A DNA stretch of 64,000 nucleotides from Tricholoma matsutake. Taxonomy: Eukaryota; Basidiomycota; Agaricomycetes; Agaricales; Tricholomataceae. Within the stretch, counting starts at the first letter, position 1, and each line of letters begins with the position of its first letter. Below the pieces are notes generated by a model. It saw nothing but the letters and a program-made list of their open reading frames with translations, was not told the origin of the DNA and did not search any database. The stretch lies in NCBI GenBank assembly GCA_026075535.2, contig AP026541.1, positions 9,982,001 to 10,046,000 on the forward strand, in the 5' to 3' direction. The translations under genes and the position numbers were made by a program. Positions 44,590 to 55,637 of the stretch are shown in pieces.

Positions 44590-46545
44590 CACAGGGCACT
44601 TCCCATGTAGTCGTAGCCATTTACTTTACTTTTGTAGTGTTATTTCAAGTTGTATGTAGTACAAAAAGAATATCTATGCAATCCCAACTTTCAAATAAAA
44701 GAATTGAAAGTATGCCAATGAGTGGTAACTCATGCTAATAATTTTGTACAAGTCCTTTGAGGGGGAGTTTGAATCTGCCAAGCACTGCCAGAGGTAGGTA
44801 AAATGCATTTTTACTTCATTTTCAGGATGTTTGCATTTCAGAGTGTTCATGGTAGCCATTTTTCACATCATTTTTGACTTCATTTTTTGATCATTCTTCT
44901 GCAAACATCCAAAAATATGAAGCCAAAAATGAGCCAAAAATGGCCTGAAAATGGCTACTGTGAACAACCCTATTCTATACTTCCAAAATAAATCTCTAGA
45001 AGATTCTGGCTTGTATATGATCTAATATTGTTATTTCTCAGTGCAGCACCTCAAAAAACATGTTAAATAAGATGTTTACTTGACAGTCATCTTCTGATAT
45101 TATTTATACACTTCCTTCACCAAAATCTAAGCCAGGAAGCCATTGTGGAAGCCATAAAATGACAGCAAGATCAAGTTTGCTCATGTTTATCAAAATTTCG
45201 GCACATGTCAAGCTCTCTATGCAAAGCGCAGCGTAAAATGACTGAAGAATGGGCCAAAAATGACAACCGTAAACAACCCTAATAAGATTATTTGTTTTGG
45301 CAGACCTCGGGTTCTATATATGGTAAGTCTATACAGGATAGGATAGATTTACCCAACAGCGCGGTCCCATTAAGGAACAGCTGGCTCAGTATATGGAAAA
45401 CTTTTGGAAGAGGGTTTAAAAATAGTTCATTTGGTTCTTCCATTGATATCTTGGGTCCTGTGACCAGAAATGGATCATTTCATTTTTTTTAGATGCTCAC
45501 ATCAGTTTGGCAGCTGCACAAAACTCAAAAGTGGTGGTGGCTGAGCGCTGAGCGCTGAGTACTGAGTGATCGGCACCATCATATCCTGAACGGGAGACCT
45601 ATGGTAAACCTATTCTAATTTTATGATGTAAATCATTTTCTTGTACTCCTTATAGTAAGTAACCAACTGCTTTCAAAATAATCTCTAACTTTAGTCGATG
45701 GACATGATGCAGCGTGTTTGAATCAGATCTAAGCTCCTGTTGTGAAAAGCGTCGCACGCTAATTTTACTCTCAGACAGATGTGAAGATGCTCACACGGTG
45801 TGTAACATTCTAAAAACTGTGCCTAATTCAGTAAAGTTGCCCGAAATTTATCCTGGAACCTGAAACTTCCTATTTCAGGTGACCTAAAATCATGAAATCT
45901 TGACTGAAACTACAGATGATCCTGAAACCACAAAGTTTGCAGTTGCCTAAAAGGTGAACTCCCTGACTTTCAAGTTTGACACATTCCTGACTTGGACTGC
46001 CGTTTTTGACGCCGGCAAGATGTCGGCGGGACCGTGTGGCTTTTTGCTGCGCCGCCCACAGTTAGGCGTTTACACCCAATAAAGAAAGCAAAACGGATAC
46101 TTGCGGTGCCACCGTGCCAAATCACATGGATTCTTACTAGGCGCACCGCGATCACTGCCGCTACCAACCATGCGGGTTTCAATCCCTGACAAAAACGGGC
46201 CAGCGCCGACCGATTCCATCTTTGAAAGCGGTGGTCTAACCGCTGAACAAAGTTTAACAGCAATCCACTGTTACAGACCCGTCACAACCTGAAATGACTC
46301 CATCGTGATCCATTGAGTTGGGTATGTGGTTCAAAGCCATGCCTACCCCGTGCTTATCAGGAAAATCTTTAAAAAGTGCAATGCTCGGTTGCAACACCTT
46401 TGCCTTCTTGCCCACTCGCCCACATCCCTCTGCTACAATTGGATCCCATTTCTTTTGCCTGTAATTCAGCCCTTATTTACCGTCATCCAGATCTCTTCGG
46501 GACTCTCCCACTGTCAGGTTTGAAGCGACGTCACCTGTCGTTACT
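44590..46545. repeat. MITE relics; no gene
   Basis: 44842-44971 is a 130-bp MITE with ends GTTCATGGTAGCCATTTTT and its inverse ..GGCTACTGTGAACAACCC. A further inverse end, ACCGTAAACAACCCTAATAAG, is at 45262-45283. 45333-45385 and 45582-45612 repeat sequence from 34445-34500. 45811-45960 resembles the flanks of the giant foldback. From about 46000 CpG rises again ahead of the DUF6699-like gene; no RNA gene was recognised. Confidence 0.55.
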
Positions 46546-47442
46546 ATGGCTGGGAAAAGCGTTCAATTCAGCAAGTTCCACACGACGTATCATGATGATT
46601 ACTATACGTCTCCATCCAACTCAACAGATGCAGTATCGTCCATCCTCCCCATACAATCCTTGCCACACCGTTCACACACAATCATCCGCGGGGAGACACT
46701 GCCCCCCTTGCCAGCGGTTGACACGGTTGACCGTACACCAAGGACCCACCCTGGCGCCCCACCCGGATTCTCTTCGACCTCATCTTCGTCTCCAGGGCCA
46801 CTCGCTCCGCCCAATTCGACCATCACTCTGAACGCGCTTCTGTCACCTCCCTTGCCACTGGTCGGGGTGACAGACTCTTCAAATCTGAGCATCCACAAAG
46901 TTCTTCGGCACAGCTTGATTCCCCCCGTTAATTATAACCTATTGTTATCCGACGAATCGGCTATCAGAACATGCCCAGAACTGACAGCTACCGTCCTCGC
47001 GGAAGCCGCGTCAATTCCCCCGGGGTCGAGCATAGTGGTAACCTGCGACAGGTTGCCATGGCACATCACGATCACACCTAAATCCAAGAAGCGTAATTCA
47101 GTTGTCACCGTTGCAGACGTCCTGCACAAACTCTATCGTGAATTGCGCCAGGGGCTTGCAATTTTAGATGCGCAATATGGAATGCTCCCTCTCGAGACGC
47201 AGGTGATGCTAAGGAATGCATTCGAAGCTCGTTGCCTACTCCTCCCCGAAGGAGCGGAACAGGACAGGGAACGTGAGAAAGGCTTAAAATGCATCGATTA
47301 CTTGGACATGAACACTCTCTTCCTTGGGTTTACTCGCATCGGCGAGGGTAAAGAAGGGGTCCACTGGGAACTTAAGGTGGCTTCTCCTTATCCACGATCG
47401 TCAGGCGTTGTTGAAGAGTCAGCATCAGATACTAGCTGGTAA
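46546..47442 (+). CDS. DUF6699-like protein, single exon
   Basis: 298 codons from ATG 46546 to TAA, no intron needed. Residues 1-110 are low complexity (Ser/Pro/Thr-rich, likely disordered). The domain at about 115-285 has the family pattern as I know it: NYNLLLSDESAIR, WHITITPKSKK, VTVADVLHKLYRELRQ, RNAFEARC, KGLKCIDYLDMNTLFLGF and a final VHWELKV. Function unknown; the family is expanded in Agaricomycetes. It lies alone in a small CpG-rich patch between MITEs and T2. No partner genes suggest a role. Confidence 0.8.
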   Translation: MAGKSVQFSKFHTTYHDDYYTSPSNSTDAVSSILPIQSLPHRSHTIIRGETLPPLPAVDTVDRTPRTHPGAPPGFSSTSSSSPGPLAPPNSTITLNALLSPPLPLVGVTDSSNLSIHKVLRHSLIPPVNYNLLLSDESAIRTCPELTATVLAEAASIPPGSSIVVTCDRLPWHITITPKSKKRNSVVTVADVLHKLYRELRQGLAILDAQYGMLPLETQVMLRNAFEARCLLLPEGAEQDREREKGLKCIDYLDMNTLFLGFTRIGEGKEGVHWELKVASPYPRSSGVVEESASDTSW

Positions 47443-48613
47443 TTGACTAGTTCTTGGGTCCCGTTTCTTTGAACTACGGGTTTTCTCCGACGCTGGCCAT
47501 CTCCTATAGGTTACAACCTCACCCTTTTGCCTTTGGTAACCATTAATGCAGCCATTACTTTACTTTAGTGCTACACCACTATCTTTATTTACCCCACATC
47601 CTCTCAGCCGCCTATTATCGTAGTAAGTTCAACTTAGCACATGTACGTTATTGCTGTGTTCCGAACGAAGAAGTCACTACATGTGGCTACGTACAAGCTA
47701 CGTGTAGCAACCGTGTATTTTTTCCAAGTTTGTAAATGAGGAAGAATTGGGAAAATATTTTTGGGCAGAACCTGTCTTGAGGCCCAGCCAGATGGAGGTA
47801 TGTAGCTCAGAAGGTGGTCGCGGAGCTACATCGAAGTTCCGGTCTGCCCATGTGACTTGTCACAAACCTTGTAGCTATGCCCACTGCCTTACAGCGTAAG
47901 CGGCTCCTTTTGCGCTTGGCGACCGACTGTCATGGGATTTCCATCTCGAATCTGGGGGATTGTGTGTCGCTCATTTTCCCCTTACCGCCTCCAGCTGCTA
48001 CTGCAGCCCAAAAAATGTATATCTTCCGGTGTCCTTATCCCACATTACTACATCTCCTACTTCACGTAGTTGTTTCTCTTACTTACCTGATGTTGGTGAG
48101 GTATGGCTTAAAAGCCTTGCCTGAGTTACTTACATAACATAGTCGACCCTATCATATCATATCATATCATAGGCATGGAATCAATAACAAGATGTGTGAT
48201 CAATGTTCGGAACAGGGATTAAAAATGAGAAGCATGGCAAGATCAATGTTTAAAGCTGTGATAAGGAAGGAATAATCCACCCATGAAATGGGGATTGGAA
48301 CCAGGTTTTGGACAGAGGCATAGTCGATGTGTGGAACAGTGAAAAGTGGTTGGATGGTGTTGGAGTTGTTTCAAACCTTCATGCAAGTTTTCCTTTTCTT
48401 GACAGACCATGAGGAGACTTCATGATCTTTGTCAGGTCGCTCAGGTTCTTTGCACTTGCAGTTTCCACAGCGCCCCTTGGGTGGCTGGGCTTGTGTTTTG
48501 GGTGGTGGTGTGGTGGAGATGTCCAGTCTCACAGGAACAGGCTCAGAGGACAAGCAGAGAAGCCCTAAGCATGGGCAAAGCAACTCTATAGCAGTCACGG
48601 GGTGAGACAATCT
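47443..48613. other. Intergenic, no supported gene
   Basis: A CATAT-CATAT microsatellite lies at 48152-48172. A short minus-strand ORF at 48371-48664 contains CGNCKCKEP but overlaps the T2 end and is not supported. The 8-bp T2 target duplication GACAATCT is at 48606-48613. Confidence 0.5.
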
Positions 48614-48649
48614 CAGAACTTTACACTCCCCCACAGAGTCCTGGAGGAA

Positions 48650-48775
48650 TCCAGTAGGACTCACCAGGACTCACCAGGAATCCAGTAGGACTTACCAGGA
48701 CTCACCAGGAATCCAGTAGGACTCACCAGGACTTACCAGGAATCCAATGGGACTTACCAGGATTTCTGGTATGTT
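48650..48775. repeat. Subterminal short repeats, left end of T2
   Basis: Alternating AGGACTCACC and AGGAATCCAGT units directly inside the TIR, the counterpart of 4786-4858 in T1. Confidence 0.8.
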
Positions 48776-48828
48776 ACCCAAAGTCCAACCATAATGGAAA
48801 GTCAATTTGATATCTTATGAGTTTCAAG

Positions 48829-49102
48829 TGTTGAAATTAAACCCTGAGATACATGCTGCATACATGAGGCAATACATGCAGCATATGCATGTTACTGCGC
48901 TTACTGCGCATACATGTGGTAAACACATTCCTGAGTCATGTGACATCCTTATTATTATGTATATAAGGAGAACCTGTACCGTAGTAGGAATACAGTGTTC
49001 TTACCTCTGCTAACCCTAGCTGTAAGTCTAACTAAACCCCAGGTAGGTTGTAAGGAATGTGTTGTCTCTTCCCCTGTGCAGTGTATATAGTCTGCTCCAA
49101 CA
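48829..49102 (+). repeat. 5' LTR of the copia element
   Basis: TGTTGAAATT..CTCCAACA, with a TATA-like GTATATAAGG near 48960. Confidence 0.95.
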
Positions 49103-49317
49103 GGTTATGGGCCCTGCTGGGCATGTTGCGAACGTGCCTGAATTGGCTGCGAATGTCGTTGACTTCATCGTCTCCAAATTATAACCTTGCGCTCTTTGTG
49201 AGCTGCATCGCACTCCCTGCAAGCTGCACTTAAAACCTAGGTTGACTAGGATTAACCACTCTGAAGGAGTGTTTTTTCCTGAGATTGTGAAACATGTTTT
49301 CTTGGATAAAAGACTGA

Positions 49318-50152
49318 TTGAGCACTTTTACCAGCCGCCACCACAGAATCATGTCTTCAACCCTTGAAAAACTCGTACAAACTTTCGATGGCTCAAATTA
49401 CATTCAATGGGCCGACTCCATGAAGGTGTGGCTCAGGTCTCAGGGTCTCTGGCAGATAACTAGCGGGGCAGAAATCAAACCGCCTCCGGTGCCTCCTTTG
49501 ACAGCGGATGCTACTGCCAAGCTCCAGACCTGGAGCAACAAAAATGACCAGGCTATTGGTAGCCTAGTGCTCCACCTGGCCCCCTCCATTTGGCAGCGTG
49601 CCAACACCAAGGACACTGCTGAGGAGGTGTGGGACCTCATTCGCACTGATTATGGTGTCGATGGCCCCTCCCAAGTCTTTGCAGACTTTAGGTCTGCAAT
49701 AGCAATCAAAATTCTGGCTGCGAATCCTGCGCCAGAAATTGCTAAGATGGCTGACAAGTTCGAGCGCCTCATGGCTGCCAACGTTGCCATCCCCGAACTA
49801 GTTCAGGTGATGATCCTACTTGCTGTGATGCTGCGCAAGTACGATTCTTTGTCTGCCATGGTCCTTAACATGACCACTACTAGTGCCTTGACATTTAAAC
49901 ATGTCAAGGACTCCATTGTCGCTGAAACCTCAAGGCGCACGGCAGTTGGGAAGCCTACCAGCCCGCCTCAGGCCACCAAGCTTTCCACTGTCAAACGCAA
50001 AGGGGGAAACCCTAAATGGCAGCCCAAAGAAGGGCAAAACAACAATGGAGATTCGTCCCAAAAATGTGGACGACGCGGGGACAAAAAGACTAAGGAGGAA
50101 AAGCCTAAAGAGAAACATACCCACCTCGCCTCCAGTGCCTTTACCACCATAA
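49318..50152 (+). pseudogene. Gag of the copia element, 5' part (interrupted)
   Basis: Gag-like polyprotein N-terminus: LVQTFDGSNYIQWADSMKVWLRSQGLW is the typical copia gag opening, followed by a helical gag region (AEEVWDLIRTDYG, LVQVMILLAVML) and a basic tail. The frame is open until the nested gypsy at 50153. After removal of the gypsy and one CATAA copy the frame continues directly at 55638 (FTTI-NGNGTIIPPM). Confidence 0.9.
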
Positions 50153-50375
50153 TGTAAGAGAACCATTTCTCTTACTACAAACTTTGGCTACAATGCACTT
50201 CATTATGCACGTTACATCATCCACATGATCACATGACTACCATGAGCACAGGATTATCACATGCAACTACATTATATACACGAGTGGTTTGTAATAGTAG
50301 AGTAACTTTCCTTGAATCGATACCACATTCCTCACAGCTTGGTCCCTGAGTGTTGGGAGAGGATACTCCCTTCCA
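50153..50375 (+). repeat. 5' LTR of gypsy D
   Basis: Paired with 55410-55632. A TATA-like ATTATATACACG lies at about 50271-50282. Confidence 0.94.
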
Positions 50376-50755
50376 CTTTTTTTTTTGTGACAAGCGTGAT
50401 TCATTCAACAATCGTGAGACCGAATCCAGGTACAGATTTCCCATGTTATCTCCCCACGTTATCTCCCAGTGTATCCCGTGACTTCTTGTTCAACTCATGC
50501 CACACCATGCCACATCTACCGCCAATAGAAAACACCAAGAAACCTACATCACAAACCTTGCCAAGTCCTCATGTCATCACCCCTTGCGCATATAGTCCCC
50601 TTCACACACATATATATATCGTGTTCCCCCATCCAATCTCAAAAACCACAACTTCTTCCTCGCCACCACCACCACAACCTGTCTCGAACACCTTCCACTC
50701 ATGTCCCTCTCACCACCCATAGTAGGGCACGTCAGACTCCAACGCACCTTTTTCA

Positions 50756-53700
50756 ATGGACAACCCCCCATATGCTCCCACTGTTGTGAAAGGCGGCAAG
50801 GGCAATCATGCTCCTATTTTATCAGCTGGGCGCATCACAATTGCCATGGTACGCATTTTCGAAAATGCCTGTCGACACTTTTTCCAAAACAAGAAGATAC
50901 CTGAGGATGAGCGGGTCGTGGTGATCATCTACAATTTTGAATCTTCCTTGGTCCAATCCTGGGTCAACATGCACCATGATCGCCTCCTTCTCCTCACGTT
51001 CTCCGCCTTCTTGTTGGAATTCAAGAAGAAGTTTCTGCCAGCAAATTGGCAAGATGATCTTGTCGCCACTCAGATTTCTATCCAGAGTTCTCAGTCATTC
51101 CTCGCATGGACGGAGGCCATGCATGAGGCCAACTCTGAGCTGGGTATTGCTGGCTCTGACTATCACATTGCAGAAGAGAAGCTTCGATCTCACTTTGTCC
51201 CCCGTCTGTTGACTACCCTTAAAGCTTCTTACGATGCCAACAATACCCATGGCATGCTGGATGCCATTGTTGACCTCGAGGCTTGGATCCAGCGCATCCA
51301 TCTCCTCGACATCGAGAACATGAATAAGAGGGAAGAGTGGGTGAAGATCACCTTGGCTGCGGGCCGCACGAATTCCAAGGCGACACGTACAGGTGTGGGC
51401 ACTGGAAGCGGTACGACTACCAACACGGCGACACCTACTACTTCTTCCAGCAGCAACGTGGTGCTCTCGAACACCACCAATACAACACAGCCTTTCACAG
51501 CTAAACTCACACAAGCAGAACACAATCTTCTCAGAGCTCACAAAGGATGTTTCCATTGCAGATTCTTTTACACAGGTCACTTTGCACCTGACTGCCCCCT
51601 TGGAAGTAAAGGCAGACCGACTCTGGAGGCATGCAAGAATGTCACCTTGGCCGAGGTGCTCAAGGCCAAGGCTGCATTTGAGGGAATGGGCGCTACCATG
51701 GTAGCGGCGGTGTTTGGCGCTGAGAGTGATGATGACAGTTTTGAAATGTCAGAGGATGAAGCTTCAGAGTACGTGAACCAGCCTTTCTCCTTACCATCAC
51801 ATTTGTGGTGGGATTGTTGCATCGATGCTCCATTAACATGTGCTCCTACACCAATTTGAGCCCTTATTGACCATGGTTCCCCTCCAGTGCTGATTTCATC
51901 TGAGCTGGTAGATGTTATGGGACTCGCACGCCACAAATTATTCAAGCCTTTTCCAGTTGCCAGTGCCTTTGTGAATGGTCAGAGAAGTGCAGACTCTAGT
52001 TTGACAGAATATTGTAGATTACACCTCCAGTCCCGAGATGCAGTATGGAAATCCAAAGTTGTGAATGCAATCATTTCCCCGATGCTCCACACAGATCTGA
52101 TGTTAGGTCTGGACTTCTTGACAAAAAACAAGATTGTTGTGGATGCGGAACTGCGGATGGCAATTGCCAAGGATGCTCAGTATGATCTCTTACATCCGGC
52201 TCTGGTTGTGCTGCCATGACCGTTTGTTTCTGCCCAGGAGCAGCGTAAGGTGGAGGCCAAATCTATTAAATCAGGACAGATAAATGCATGCGGGAAGCAT
52301 AAAATTGTGCATGATGAGCTTCTCTGTCTTTTTGCAGAGAATCCGGAACACTTTGATCTCGACGCACACACAACCACATCGCCTTGTGTTATTGCTGCCA
52401 TTAGGAAATGGATTGAAGAACTGGTGGGGCAAGCAATCTTGGACAAGTTGGACAGTACCTACAAGGCTCGCTTCATGGACCGATTCCCTATGGATATCCC
52501 TCATGCTAACGATTTGCCTACGAATGTTTACCACCACATAGAAGTGACCCCTGGGGCTCCAATCTCAGTGGGCCATGCATACTCGTGCCTGAGGAAATAC
52601 AGGGAGGGTTGGAAAACCCTAATTGAAGAGCACTCTAAAGCTGGATGGATACGCCCGTCATCTTCACCTTATGCCTTGCCGTCTTTCATTATCCCTAAGG
52701 CAGACATCTTGGTGCTGCCTCAATGGGTAAATGATTACCATAAGCTGAACAAGATCACAATCCCCGACAACTACCTGCTTCCTTGGATTGACGATATACT
52801 GGCTGACTGTGCTAAGGGGAAGATTTGGGGTAAAATCGACATGACGAACTCTTTTTTTCAAACTCTGGTGCACCCCGACCGTGTGAAATACACAGCTACC
52901 TTGACACCTTTTGGTCTATGGGAATGGGTCGTCATGCTCATGGGGTTGAGGAACTCTCTGGCGACACATCAACGACATGTAACCTTGGCGCTTTCTGAAC
53001 TGATTGGGAGGATCTGTCACATATACCTAGATGACATAATAATCTGGTCGACGACTCTGGCCAAACACAAAGCTAATGTGATGGCTGTACTTGAGGCTTT
53101 AAGGAAAGCACAACTGTACTGCTCAACTAAGAAATCATCCTTGTTTACCACACGCATCAATTTCCTGGGTCACCACATCTCTGCAGAGGGGATTGAGGCC
53201 GACGGATCGAAAGTCGAGCGCGTGCTGAACTGGCAAGCGCCAACCTCTGCTAAACAAGTACAACAATTCCTAGGACTGGTTAGGTACATTGGAACGTTCT
53301 TGCCAGCACTGGTGGAGCACACCACAATTCTCACCCCTTTGACCAAAAAGGAGTGCAACTCGGTGTTTCCCAAATGGACGACAGAGCATCAACATGCATT
53401 TGAATCCATCAAAGGGTTGGTGCTGGGTTGCGACTGCCTGACGACGATTGAACACCACAATCTGGGCGAGAAGAAAATTTTCGTTACCTGTGATGCGAGC
53501 AAATGACACACAGGTGCCATACTATCCTTTGGTAAGACTTGGGAGAGTGCGAGGCTGGTGGCGTTTGAGAGCAGGCAACTCAAGGGCGTGGAGCTTCACT
53601 ACCCAGTGCACAAACAGGAGATGCTTAGCATCATGTGGGCCTTGACTAAATGGAGAGTGGACTTATTGGGCATGCACATAAATATTTACACGGACCACAA

Positions 53701-55381
53701 GACAATCGAGAACTTTGATGGACAGTGGGACTTGTCTCTACGACAGGTGAGATGGATGGAGTATCTGTTGCAGTATGAGTATACTATCACCTACATCAAG
53801 GGAGAAGATAACATGGTCACGGACGCGCTGTCAAGACTGCCAGACTCAGAAACCATGGCAACGACTGTCAATGCAGTTTTCCAGATTGAGTCTAACCCAA
53901 AACTGTTTGCAAGGATTTGCAAGGGGTACAAACAAGACACCTGGTGTGCTGGCATTCTGGACGACATCAAATGGCAGGTTATTGATGTGAAGCTTAATTT
54001 CTCACTGAAAAACAGGCTGCTTTTTGTTGGGAACTGACTGGTGATTCCCAAGTACAAGGATGTTTGGGAACAGTTGTTCAGACTTGCTCATGACCATCTC
54101 GGGCACTTTGGAGGAGAGAAGTTGTACGCTTCTCTTAGGGAGGAATTTTATTGGCCAAACATGTGGAAGGACCTCATCTCTGTGTACATCCCGGGGTGTG
54201 GCGCCTGCCAGCGGAACAAGTCATCTACAGCTAAGGTACCAGGCCCTCTACACCCTCTTCCTGTCCCTGACAAGAGATTTGAGTGGGTAGCGATTGACTT
54301 TGTGGGACTGTTGCCCATGGACGACAGTTTTGACGCAATAGTGATGATGACAGATCATTTGGGAGCCGACATCCAGATTGCCCCTTGCAATACCAACATG
54401 ACGGCCGACGAGTTCGCGTTAGTGTTTTTTGAGCGTTGGTACTGCGAGAATGGGTGCCCTCTGGAGATCATCAGTGATTGTGACAAAATTTTCGTCTCAA
54501 AGTTCTGGAAAGAATTGATGAAGATGAGTGGGGTAAAGCACAAGCTGTCAACGGCTTACCACCCCGAGACAGATGGATCATCGGAGAGGTTGAACAAAAT
54601 GGTGGTACAGTGTTTGCGCTACCATGTGGAGTGTAACCAGAGGGGTTGGGCAAGAGTGCTGCCCAAGGTACGTTTCAACATTATGAATACAGTCAACGCT
54701 TCGACGCAGGTGTCACCTTTTGTGCTAAAAACTGGTCGCTCACCTCGGGTCCTGCCACCTCTGATCTCAGCCAAAATCAAGGAGTCCAAAGAGGGCAATG
54801 AAGCGATGCGTGCTAGGGAGGTAATCGAGAGAGTGAATGGGGAGGTAGAGGGTGCCAGGGATTGCCTGCTGGCAGCGAAAGTCTCTCAAGCTCACCATGC
54901 GAACAAGGACTGGGCGATTGAGCTGAAATTCTTGGTGGGAGACAAAGTAATGCTCAGGACCGCTCACCATAGGAGGGAATACATGCAAAAGAAGAGTGGG
55001 CGCATTGCAAAATTCATGCCCCGTTGGGACGGACCTTACGAGATTACAGAGGCCTTCCCGGAATCTTCAATGTACAGATTGGCCTTGCCCCCTCCTTCTA
55101 CACGTTGCACTACCTTTCACGTGTCACATCTGAAGCCCCATGTTGAAAACAATGATGAGCTGTTTGCAGGGAGGGCTATGGAAAGACCTGGCCCCATTGT
55201 GGGACCAGAGGGAACAATGGAGTTTTTCATCGAGCGTATCTTGGACGAGAGACCTCGCGGTAGGGGGAAGCAATATCTCATGCAATGGAAAGGGTACGGA
55301 CCCGAATCGGATTTGTGGCTACCTTGTTCAGAGATGTTGGAGACAGAGGCCCTGGAATGCTGGGATTTGCAAGGTCAGTGA
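50756..55381 (+). pseudogene. Gag-pol of gypsy D: one frame broken only by four TGA codons
   Basis: A single frame of 1541 codons with no frameshift; the only internal stops are TGA at 51857, 52217, 53504 and 54035. Gag with zinc-knuckle-like CFHCRFFYTGHFAPDC (51547-51594), protease LIDHGSPPVLIS (51863), RT (RPSSSPYALPSFIIPKAD; YLDDIIIW at 53024-53047, intact), RNase H (CDAS; DHKTIENFDGQWD), integrase zinc finger (HDHLGHFGG..CGACQRNK), DDE core (AIDFVG, DCDKIFVS, DGSSERLN) and chromodomain (FFIERILDERPRGRG..MQWKGYGPESDLWLP, 55218-55330). Arginine is plausible or expected at the stops (SK-stop-HTGA, GN-stop-LVIP), as a CGA to TGA change would produce. Confidence 0.94.
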
Positions 55382-55409
55382 ATATGGAATTTTTTGAAAC
55401 ATGAGAGAG

Positions 55410-55632
55410 TGTAAGAGAACCATTTCTCTTACTACGAACTTTGGCTACAATGTGCTTCATTACGCACATTACATCATCCATGTGATCACATGACTACCAC
55501 AAGCACAGGATTATCACATGCAACTACATTATATACACGAGTGGTTTGTAATAGTAGAGTAACTTTCCTTGAATCGATACCACATTCCTCACAGCTTGGT
55601 CCCTGAGTGTTGGGAGAGGATACTCCCTTCCA
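55410..55632 (+). repeat. 3' LTR of gypsy D
   Basis: 223 bp; see 5' LTR. Followed by the CATAA duplication and the resumed copia gag frame. Confidence 0.94.
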
Positions 55633-55637
55633 CATAA

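Larger units (their letters stand above)
50153..55632 (+). mobile_element. Ty3/gypsy element D nested in the copia gag
   Basis: 5480 bp. LTRs 50153-50375 and 55410-55632 (223 bp each, TGTAAGAG..CTTCCA), target duplication CATAA at 50148-50152 and 55633-55637. The LTRs differ at CG/TG or CG/CA-type positions in both directions. One gag-pol frame spans almost the whole interior. It belongs to the same clade as gypsy A. Confidence 0.96.

Noticed and set aside
48371..48664. Minus-strand ORF with CGNCKCKEP
   Set aside because: Runs into the T2 terminus and its repeats; too short and without family resemblance.
50756..55381. Reassignment of TGA to arginine in this organism
   Set aside because: The DUF6699-like gene (TAA) and the flippase (TAG) do not test it, gag-pol of gypsy D itself ends in TGA, and CpG decay explains the pattern more simply.
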